A stretch of 64,000 bases of DNA from Euborellia annulipes. Its lineage: Eukaryota > Arthropoda > Insecta > Dermaptera > Anisolabididae. The stretch lies in NCBI GenBank assembly GCA_023213315.1, contig JAKCPI010004951.1, positions 1 to 64,000 of the forward strand, written 5' to 3'. Below are positions 42,701 through 54,700 of the stretch, in pieces; position 1 is the first letter of the stretch; each line of letters starts with the position of its first letter. The position numbers and the translations under genes were made by a program. Below the pieces are notes generated by a model that had not been told where the DNA came from, did no database searches, and worked only from the letters and a program-made list of their open reading frames with translations.

Positions 42701-45700
42701 GCATCAACGGAAACTCAAAAACATGGAAGCAAAAAAAAAAAAACGAATATTTCATCTATGCTTAGGTCACTGAGAATTTCACATTCGTATTTCTTGCCAG
42801 CCAACTCTGAAGATTTTGTAGACTCCAGGTTAAAACGCTGGTAGGCATAGTGAATAAAATAAAATTGGCTTTAAAGTCCTTTCTTTTATAAAGTTATTAA
42901 AATCCATTCCTAAAGTAAAATTTGAAAAAACGAAGAAATGGGATTTTCTACTCCAAATTTTCATTCCATTTGTATGATATTTTCATTTTTTAATGGATAT
43001 ATGCAGTGCGTATGGATTAAAACATATTTTTGTTATGTATATATACTGACATCAGTAGATCATTGACTTTTCAACTAGCGCCAGTGTATCTACAAGAAAA
43101 CGATGCTTTAAATCTTACAAATGCGTACGTTTCCATTAAAACATGAACAAAAAAATTTCTCAAGCCTGCAATGAACAACTATATATAATCAAAATTTTGG
43201 GGTTTTGCCAATTATTTTCATGTCCAGAATGGAAGATAAATAGGAAAAAGAAATAAATCGTGGGAGTGGTTGAATGTTATGATATCCTTGAATGGAGATG
43301 AGAGATGAGAAAGACTAGTTATGGAGAATAGCAAACTCTTTTCTGGGAGAGGCAGGTGTAGGTGGTGACCGCTTGTGTTGTGTTTGGGTTGCAGTGGCGA
43401 TTGACCTGATTATGCAACACATCTGGGACATTTTGCAAGGCGCAGTGCCGGTCGGCCTCAAAGCCTCGCTTCGAAACTCGCGCAGCTTAAGCTCTAGCTC
43501 GGACACGCTAAGTCGCTAGTCTTTCTAATTCAATAGACAAGATACCCGTCTCCAAAACAAAAAAAAAGACACTTGCAATCGACACCTGATGACTTTTGAC
43601 CTCGACAACGACAACAATCTCCTTGTTCTCGTGTCTTAAGTCGCATCATCCAAGCACCTTTTTTATTGCATGCCCGCTGAGAATTTATTTTATCATAAAC
43701 AAAAATGTATTCCACAAAACAAAATAGGATTTCACATTTTATCATTCTCATCTCAGTTTCCCTTTTCTCTTGTGCATTTTAATTCCTAAAAAATTTTTTA
43801 AAAGAATGATTTTCAAATTTCAAAAAATAATTATTTAAATCGTTATTTAATTAAACTTTAAAAATCATTATTTAATATTTGTTAATTAATTAAAAATCTA
43901 AATAAATTTTATTTTAACTATAGAGGCAAATATTTTGTATATGGGCGTTTCTCTACTAAATGTAAAATATAGAATGCTGTGTTATATGGCTGGTTAAAAA
44001 CAGTCCCATTACTGAATAATAAGTATTAGTAAAGACCCCTTAAATTGACAGGGGACTGAGTCCAGAGGACTTTTTTTTTTACATATATAGTTACATAGCA
44101 TAAAACCCTTGTAAATCTATTTAAATTAAAAAGGCAGACGTGATAACATACTCGTAATTATTTAAAAAAAAAAAAACATTACAATTTTAACTTTTCAAAA
44201 AATTAAGATAATGCCTACCAGGGGACTGATAAAACTAGCAGTCGAGACACGAGTTCACTGGCAAACGCAGTGGTAACAGTGACAAAATGGCGTTAGCCGC
44301 CGCATAACTCTGCCAATGGAATGAACTTCACACCGAATTGCGTTACATTTCACGATCTAACGACTGCGCCGATGTATCACTATGCGATGTCAGTGCAATT
44401 TTCAAATTGTAACAGGGGACTGTTCAAAAAAAGTGAGGACAACATTCCGACTACTGTTTTTTAAATTAGATTGTTATTTTAAACATATGATTGTATTTTA
44501 TAAAGATGCCAACTGTATTCGAGTGCAATTAATGATTATTTTACTCAGAAAATTTATAATACAAAAAAAAAATATTTGTCATTAAGACCCATAATTTTAG
44601 AAATGGGTCACGACAGGGGACTGTGTATTGAGGGGTTTGAAGTTCATTTAATTGAATATTACTTATTTATATTTCAATATAAGCGATTGGATTCCAAGAA
44701 TAGCTAATATATTGTCTTTACTAATACTTATTATTTAGTAATAATAAGATGTATTATATAAAATTTGCCTGGGTCAGCGATTTTACAATTAGTAGAGAAA
44801 CTCCCATATATAGGAGGAACAAATAATTTTTATGACTGTGTAGCATGAAATTTTTTTATAAAAATTGTTTCCTTTTCAGAAAAATTCCTAATTGAGAGTC
44901 AATTTCTAAAAGACTGACTCCTTTTTTTTGTTAATTATTAATTAAAGGCTGGATTTTTACACGCTACGATAAATCATAACGATTTATCGATATATTGTCA
45001 TATTCCGTTGTCGACAGCTATCGACTTCAAAACGGAAAAAGCAAACTGAGTGAAATCGTAACGAGAAATACATGCCACGCGACTTGTTTACACGTTTAAA
45101 CATGTTACGATTCGCAGAAATTGATGCCTGTCGGCATCAACCATCCAATTCTAATAAAACGCTACAATGTCCTGTTTACACCCAACGATAAATCGAAACA
45201 ATTCGATCGATACGATAAATTGCAGAGATTTCTCGTAGCGTGTAAACCAGCCCTACTTAACTCATTGTTTTTTTTATAATTAGGATGTTTAGAATTTAAT
45301 TAGGGTATTAGAATATATTTTATACTTTGGTTCTGTACTCAGTGTTACCCATCCCCCACAGACGCGACCAAAAAGTCCCATAAAAAAAATCTTCCACCAA
45401 GTATACAAGATGTTTTCCTAGTTGGTAACAACTTTTCATTATTTAGGGTGGTAAAGCGCACTGATCTACTTCTTCCCCTGCCCCATTCTTTCTACATTGA
45501 ATTTCTGACTCTAGTATAGCTTTTGGGTTAATTAGGGATTTTAGCAGAAGATGGAAAATAAATAAATAGTGTTTTATTCAAAGAAATTTAAAAAATTACT
45601 ATTTGTATTGGCTTTAATTTAAAGAAAAGGAAAATGATAATAAAATTTATTAATAAGGGCTTCGAACTGCACACAATCGAACTTAAAGACCAAAAAGTAT

Positions 45701-48700
45701 TATATATATATATTGTTTGATAAAATATTAATGAAGTATAGTTTTGGATTTGTAGACAAATGAATGAAAATATTTCATTTGATCATAATAACAATTACGT
45801 TCCAAGCCCTGATTTAAACCAGTGAATTTTGTATTATTTATTTATTTGTATTATTATTTATATTTAAATTATTTTTCTTTTATTCAAAAAAAAAAAAAAA
45901 TATTTTTAAAAGAACGCCCAAAAAAGTGATAATTAAACATTTCAATCTAGTCAGTATTTAAAAAAAAAATTTTCTAAGATTTTTTACATAATTAAGAGAA
46001 AAGGGAGTAAAATTTATCAAATTAATGATTTTATAATAAAAAAATTTTACTCGATAAATGTAATAAAAACTCCTTTCTCAAATTAGTAAATTACATAACA
46101 AAAATACCTAAACGTCCAATGAATGAATCCTTTCCTGGTGAATCAACGCTGACTGATTAGATAAAATCATTCAATTTATAATCAGGCCCATTGGCTATTT
46201 TTTATAACATTTTTGAATTCTTATAATTATTTAAGTTAATATTATTATTTTAATGAATTCAGGAGACTTGAGAGGGTGTATATATATATACATATAAACA
46301 GGAAATTTACTTTTTATTGCAGGTGGAAGACAAAATTAAATAAAGACTAACATTATTTTTGAAAGATTTTATTACTTGATGACCTGAGCGTGCACAATTC
46401 CCCAGGTTTTTTTTAATAAGATTATATATATGAAACTTGTTACATAACACGACTCATATTTTCGTGAGCTGTCACGTGCACACTCCGCCTAAAATATTGT
46501 ATCGTTCTATCTAAAGAAATATAAAAATAAAATATACATTTATAAAATTCACAATACATATAGTATATCTTAGGCTGAATGTGACAAGCTACAAAGGGAC
46601 TAACTGTACGTTTATTTGTTTGTTTGTAAACACATCAGTTCTCGAAAACGATTTTTTTCAAATTTTAAATATATACTATTTCCGTTACCAATATGTATGT
46701 AACAAGCTAGGTCACATCCTTGGGAAGCTTCGAGTACTAGTACTTTACTGATGTACTTTTTTAGTTTTTTCCAATTTTCTCGAAATTCTCTTTAACCATT
46801 TCTTGGAAATTTTAAATATTTTCTATTTCCGGTATAGAAAACAAATTGCGTTCAATCTCTAGCCTTTGGGAAACCTCGGGTACTAGTACTTTACGGGATG
46901 CACTTTTTTAGTTTTTTCCAATTTTTTTCAAAAAACAAAAAAAACACCGAGCTCCAGCTCGATCAACCCAGAACTAAAGTTTGTATAAGAGATTAAAAAA
47001 TTCTCGCCCCATCGTTTTTTTCCCGTTACACTTGCTTATAATCATAAGTATGGCAAATTTTTAGAAAGGAGTTTGGAAAATTTACTCCTGACGATAATCC
47101 ATCAACCAGGACCTGACGATAATCCAAAACCAGGAAAAGTGTGCACAGACTGGTAGTCAAGTAATAAAATTGATCTTTATTTGCCTTCCATTTGCAATAA
47201 AGAACATCTAAACTTCCTGTTTAAATGTATATATTATTATTTTATTAGAATTTTTATTACTTCCGAAGGTGATGTTTTTCTAATGCTTTAATATTATTAA
47301 CTTTGGCGTTCATATCACACAGTTCGGGTTGGAATGAAAGTGAAGGGACAATTTATTCTAATTAGCGACTATTTTTTAAATTATAATCATATTCACATAA
47401 CAAAGAAATATTCTTTGGAATGGTCAAAAAATAAAAAAATACTTCATAAGAAGATGCTAAATTTGAATTCAAATGAAAAGTTAAATAACTTCAAAATTAG
47501 CTCTTCGTAAATGTGACAACTAAATTTGTTTTGGGCGTTGCATCAGTTAAATTTTTCTTCTCGACTATATAAATTGAATTTGGAATTTAGGCTGAAATTT
47601 ATCGAAGAAAAAAATTTAGACCGGTGCAGTAGAGGTCCAAGGTCAGAAAAAAATATATATATATATCAATAATATAATTTTAATCATACAATTCTTTATT
47701 AATGGTATTTTGAAACCAGAATTATATCACTATTAGCCTCCCTGCTCCACTGCCTCTTAGTCTTCCCTATAAAATAAATTTCGGGCTTCTTCACCCTCTT
47801 CCCGCTCCTCCCTCCTTGGGAAAATCAAAGGACCGCCACTGAGCCGGTGAAATAAAAGGAAATAGCACGATAAAAACAAAATTTCAATGAAAAATAAATA
47901 GAGAGTTGGTTTGATTAAATAACTGTGAATTTAAATTGCCGGTAATAATTGGGGTACATATTTCTTATTGTGTAAATTATCAATAAAATACAGGTTGAAA
48001 TCGAAAGTTTTTTTATTTTGGAATTTTTTATATCTGAACATATTACATTTTAATAGAAAAATAATTTTGGATATCAAAAATGTTTGCGTAAACAAGTTTT
48101 TAATAAAAAATTGACTCCTTTCTCTTTCCAAACCCACACATTTATTGATCGGTCATTCCATTTTCTTATTCATATATATATATACCTGGTATATCAATAT
48201 ATATATAAAATAAGCAAAACAAAGCGTTTTAAATTATTTTACATTTTTTTTTAATTTTCTTTGAAACTTATTAACATTTATTTTGAATAATTTTAATAAA
48301 AATTCCAACTTGAATGAGTTTCATAGAAAAAATAGGTATATTACCTTTGTTTTTATTAAAAAGAATCACGTTAAATTTTTACTGTATATTAAACATAACT
48401 TTTCATATTTAAAAAAAGTCCCGGTGGGAATTGTCAAAAACCGTGGATGAATGTGAATGGCAGGGAAATGAAAATTTTTATATATGTATGGGGTTGTGTT
48501 TCAACATTTACCTTTAAAAAAGAAAATTTCCTTATTAAAATTTTTGTAAACTTCATTTACTTTTTAGTCGCCTAGCCGGGAGCTCAAAGGCAAAAAGCTT
48601 CTGTATGATATTAAAGAAAATTTGTATAGTGAGATACTGTATTTAATAATAATTTATGAAAATATTTAATTGCTCAACTATCAACTTATTGATGTTCCTT

Positions 48701-51700
48701 AAATAAAGAATAAATGATCGATAAATCCGAAGATTTTTCAAGTGGGGGAGGGAAGATGGTATATTTTTGTAAATATTGAGTTGATGATTTCATATTCATA
48801 TTCATCATTCGCCAAGGGTTAAGACTTAATTAAATTTAAAAATGTATTTAATTAAATTCCGATGGCTGGCACACTCGTGTGTAGCATGAAAACAAAAATA
48901 GATAACGAAATGAGACAAAAAATATGCAGAAAAAGTAAAATTCCTTAGCTAATAAAATATTTATTTTACAATATAATCCATGTTTATACGGTTTCCCCAA
49001 AGTTGGTCCTTTTCAATGGTTTTCTAAAAAAACCCCCGCGGGGTTAAAGATTGCTCTCGAGATCTCTCTTGAGGTGAGGTAAGAATTGGAATCCGCATGG
49101 AAAAGAAGTGCGAAATTGGCTCAAATTCAACTTTCGAAGAGCGTTTTCGGTACTTGAGATCGGTGCACATGAGCATGTCCCACTTTGAGACAATTATCTT
49201 GGTATAAACACCAGATATATTGAAAATAAATATTGCATTTTGAAGCTAAAAGATTGTACATTAATGCATTTCTTGTCTTATTTCGATTAGGGAAAAAAAT
49301 AATGATAATCGATTATGAAAAACAATCGATACCTTTTTTTTTTTTTTCATTTTTTCCTTCTGGGGAAAACCATTTGATCTTTTTTTTTTAAGTACTTTTT
49401 TTAGGGGCACTTCCCCCCCTCTGGATACGTCCATGCACTATGATGTAAAACTTTTCAATCGTCATATATAAAGGTTTTTTTTTAAGATATTCCTGGAATA
49501 ATTAAGAAAAAAATTAATTATATATTATATTCCTCAAATCAAATATACTATTTAGTATGTATCTATAAATGGACCCTGTTATGCAATGGTGTGTCAAAGA
49601 CCAAAAAATTCAAAATTGAGTTAAGCAGACAACAAAAATTATATATAATCCAATGAAAACAAAAAACTTTAATTTAACAAGACATGTGAGTGTTTTTTAT
49701 TGATGAGGCCAAACATCCCATGGCCCCCGGGAATCGAACCCAGGATCTCCGCCTTTCCGGGGCATAGGCGTGCTATCCATTGCACCAGGCCACCGGACCC
49801 TCGACCTCTTTAATATTGATTTTCTCAAAACTCGATGTTTGGTCTTTGACACACCATTGCATAACAGGGTCCAAATATGATTCTGGTAGTGAATTTTATA
49901 AACGATTCATGATATAGATAGAGATTCTAAAATTGCTCTCTATAATTGATATTTTATTATCGAAACTATTGTTTTAAGAAATTGGATACATTAGTTCAAT
50001 TAAATGTTTTTAATGTTAATTATACAAAAAAGTTTCTCTAATCCCATCATATAGAGAAAATTTTAATATAACATTTAATATTCTATCTTGTTATGTGATT
50101 CTTTCATTTTTATTTAAGATGCTTTTCTTTTTATTTAAGGGGTTTAGGATAAAAGATCCCATGAATGTGTTATTATTCTAAATAATTAAATAATCAGCTT
50201 TTTAAATTTTTTTTTAATGCCATTCATATTCCCACCCCCTAATGAATCCATAATTTTAATAAGAATATGAAAAGTTTTTATCTTTATTTAGTATTGCTAT
50301 GGGATGAATGTACGTTGAGCACAACTTCATTTACAAAGTGAAGCTCAAATTTTTTTTAAGACATTTTTCTTTACGTTTCTAAAATATCTTCAATTTCACA
50401 ATTTACATTCTTTTCAATCATTCATTATTATTCATTTTTTATCTATCTACTATTATAAATTTATATATATATACATTTATATGTTTTTATTATTACATAA
50501 CTATCTCTTAAACATAGTCTATGTTTTGATTAACATTTATTTATTTATTAATTGTTTAATTTTATTTATATGCCCTTTCCAAGGTTTTTTTTCGTAATAA
50601 TAATAATTGAATAAAAATAATTACAAATTTAAAATGATTTAATTTTCTTTTCCAGTTTTAATTTCATCCCTTTCCATTCCTGAATATTTAAGGAAATTTT
50701 GCCATTCTTTAAACGGAGGTAAAATTTAAAACACAAATAATTTTATCAATAAATAGCTTTTTCTAATAATAATTTTTTTAATTTTGACCTTCTAAGATAG
50801 CATAATATAAATATTTTACCATAATCGACAACGAAATCAGTTTTTTTGAAGAAGACATTGAAAAGCTTTTACGATTACTAACAATGGCGTATTCGCGTAA
50901 TATCAGACGACCCTTCCTACATATAGAATAAGAAATTAGAGAATCAAAAGTAACAATGATGAAAAATAGGAAAAAAACTTGAGGAGAAAATTAAGAAAAA
51001 GGTCAAATTTATTGTAAATAATACAGGGGAACAGTGGTTTTGTTGCCGGGGTATTTGAAGCTATTTCTGGGTATTTGGGTAGCGCTGATTCCAAAAATGC
51101 CATTAGTTTTTCTCCATCATGCCTAGTTTTAGAGCTATAGAGAAAATTAGATTTTAATAGAAAATGTGCTCTAAAGCGGTTCTAATTTTGAATTATCTAG
51201 ATTATTCTAAGGCATTAACCCTTAAAAATATGCAGATAGATAAATAAGAGACTAAGCACATTACAAATGTCTTCATTAAATATAGATAGACTCTTTCAAT
51301 TAAGTTTTAGAAATAAATAAAACCAAGAAACAAAGTTTGGGATTTATAAGGAAATTCAATGATAAACTGGAAGCTTTTCTACGATTGAGGAATATATTCT
51401 CGGGATACTGAAGAAGATGGATCATAAATCCATTCAAACTATTAAAAATAGTGCTAGAGGGGAGGAGAGGTAATGAATGAAATGAATATTATGGCAAATA
51501 AATATATAAAAAATCTGGTGTCTTCTATGCTTGTGACACCAGATTTTTTGTGTCGACATATATTTAGTTTCCCACAGTATAGTATACATTTGAGTAAAAT
51601 TTATAAGTAAAATATTTATATTTTGTTACCATATCAACCATTTCTCCTCTCTTTCCTATGAAGTACAAGAGTAAAGTGGTCTTCCAATTTTAGTATATGT

Positions 51701-54700
51701 ACAGCCGAAGCGAGTACTTAAGACTTAGGTCTTCAGAAGATTTCAATGGCAAAATGAGAATATACATTTTAAAGACCCTCTAAAAATTAATTGATTTTTG
51801 AATTTTAATCAAAATTGCTGGAGCGAATTTTGAGAAAATCGAAAAAACTGAAAAAGTGCATCAGTAAAGTACTAGTACTCTTTGGCCGATATTATTCAAA
51901 AGCTTCGTGTTACGTCTCAGGGGGATGCCTTACTTAAATATAAATTTTTAACATCGTAGCTCCTTTCGTTTTTGAGATATTTTGTTCACAGACAGACCAT
52001 GTCGCGAAAACCACTTTTTTGGATTCAGAGGACCTCAAAACGGGTATATCCATCAAAATCTCGACATCGAATTTTTGACATGAATCCAATACTTTCTCTC
52101 TAAATATTAACATATATAGGTAATAGAAAGTAAAAATATCAAACAAATAGCATTTCAGGTTTCCTAATCCAGATAAAGTTAAATGGCGATTGTTCTTATC
52201 TCATCCGAACTTGCTCTTGCTGATTCTTATCATTTATTTTGCCTCTTGAACAACTTATGAAACTCCTAAATTTACGATATTTTTCTTTTTGTCATTATTA
52301 TCAATCTGATTTTCAAATATATATATACCGGTATATATATGTTCTGGAAGGTTTCCGCGACTGGATGTATGCGAAGATAAGTTTTCTCGGGTCAAGTCGC
52401 GTGGGATGTTGAGATTTACTCGACGTTTCGGCTCTCCTTTTGGAGCCATTTTTAAGAGAGAAGGGGGGTTAGGGGCTAATAATGGAGGAGGGTTGTTTAT
52501 GGGGTCGCAGCCTTGCTGGTCCCCAGGTCAATTTGGTCGATGGCTCAGAGGCGTGGATTGGTCTCTGAGAGCTGGAGGAGGGTTTGTTGTGTGTAATTGT
52601 GTCTGTGTTCTCTTTGGGTTGACTACGGGGTCTCAATCTGCCTACTCCCCAAGTCGAGGTATTGGTGGTGTGTTTGGTGGTGTTTGGTTGTAATCGGGTT
52701 TGTGTTTGGTTTGGGTTGACTTTGGGACCAAGCACAAACCCGATTACACACAACCAACCCCTCTCCAGTTCTCAGAGACAAACCCAAACCTCTGAGACAT
52801 CCACCAATACCTCGACTTGGGGAGTAGGCAGATTGAGGGCCCGTAGTCAACACAAACAGAACACAGACACAATTACACACAACAAACACTCCTCCAGCTC
52901 TCAGAGACCAATCCACGCATCTGACCCATCGACCAAATTGACCTGGGGACCAGCAAGAATACAATAACAAATACAACAAAACAAAACAAAAGGGGAAAAA
53001 AATGTATGCCCATTAACAATCAACATGTTCATGCATTTCCATCGAAAGAAATAAAAAACAAATATCAAAAATTCGCAAATCATTCAATTAACACAAAAAA
53101 ATAAGATTACAGTGGCAAAAGTCATCAAATTTGGCGTTTAAAGCGTGCCGAAATGTTAATGAAGTGAGCAAAAAATTGTACTTTTAGTATATCAGTAAAG
53201 TACTAGTACTTTTTGGCCGTATTTGTTCAAAAGCTTCGTGTCTCGTCTCAGGAGGGTCCCTAACTTAAATATAAAATTTCAACCTCCTAGCTCCTAATTT
53301 CTAAATTTAGCGCCTACTGACCTATATAATCCTACTTTCGCTATATCTTGTTGACATCTATTATTATTATTATTATTATTTTTCTGTGAGCAAAATATCT
53401 CATGAACGAAAAGAGTTAGGAGGTTGAAATTTTATATTAAAGTTAGGGAACCTCCTGGGACGAGACACGACGCTTTTGAAAAAAAAAAACGGCCAAAAAG
53501 TACTAGTACTTTACTGATGTACTTTTTCAGTTTTTTTCGATTTTCTCAAAATTCGCTCCAAAGATTTTGATTAAAATTCATAATCAACTATTTTTTAGTG
53601 AGGCCCCGAAGTCAACCTAAACCAAACAAAAACACGATTACACACAACTAACCTTCCTCCAGATCTAAGAGACAAATCCAAACCTCTAAGACATTCACCA
53701 AACAGACCTGGGGACCAGCAAGAAAACTGCGACCCCTTAAACAATCCTCCTCCACCATTACCTCCTTAACTCACTTCTCTTTTGAAAATATCTCCAAAAG
53801 GAGAGCCAAAACGTAAATCTCGATATCCAAGACGACTTGACATGAGAAAACTTATCTTCGCATACAGGTGTATATATTTGAGATTAGACGAGAGAATAAA
53901 GCTTATAATTCTGAGTTAAAAACAACTCATCAGAAATGCCGCCTGCTGATTGAGGAAACGGGAAGCCACTTGTGTATATTCATGTTATTCTCCGGAATAA
54001 CCTCATCGTGTCAGTTTCATTAATAATTGAAGAGATATTTTTTTGATGCAACAAGAGTTTCACAAAAACTGAGGACTTGAATAATATAATGACGAAAATC
54101 CGTTTCAAGATGATATTGTCAAACAAAGCACAAGCAACCAACACGCAATAGAAATACATTTTTCAAATTAAGCACATAAACAAGGATCGTTTACCACGAA
54201 ACTTTAGGGAGTCGTTTTATCTTTTTCAGCAATAAGTGAAATAATTGTTACTTGATTGTTGTAGTGCTACACTGAGTTTTTTATAAAAACTTATAAATGA
54301 ACAGAAAATTTCATATACAAAGTTGTTACTTTTGATTTTATCTAAGTTCCCTAATCTTTTAAAGTGAAGAAATACTTATGCTTGTGATAACTCAAGAATC
54401 CCCACCAATCTAGGTAACAATAGAAAAAGCATTCCAATAAAAAGTTGGGACTCTTATAATATTGTAATAGAACCTATAATGATATTTAATGGCTGGAAAT
54501 ATACTGAGGAAGAATATGGAAATGCAGGGAGCCTAAAATATCACTCTCGATTCCTTTTAAATCTTCAGACGTTTTGAGTAAAATTTATTCATTCATCTTC
54601 AGTGAACGATTCTAGTGGGAGAAGTCTCTATGATTATTCATTGTTGGCATTAAATTCTATTCATTTATCATCCTATGATTTTATTAAATAGAATACGTAG

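Noticed and set aside
43315..43751. Minus-strand frames of 63 and 73 codons
   Set aside because: They are antisense to UCK exon B and its 3' UTR; no homologue recognised.
44049..44623. CRISPR-like array (four CAGGGGACTG words)
   Set aside because: The repeats are only 10 bp with 160-200 bp between them, in a eukaryotic intron; not a CRISPR.
52415..52450. Hammerhead at CGACGTTTCGGCTCTCC
   Set aside because: Stem II and GAAACGTC are present, but CTGANGA is replaced by A-rich sequence.
52406..52979. Frames of 95-118 codons on both strands
   Set aside because: They are symmetrical products of the GC-rich palindrome (the same peptide words LRAGGGFVV / LRAGGVFVV appear on both strands). No protein family recognised.
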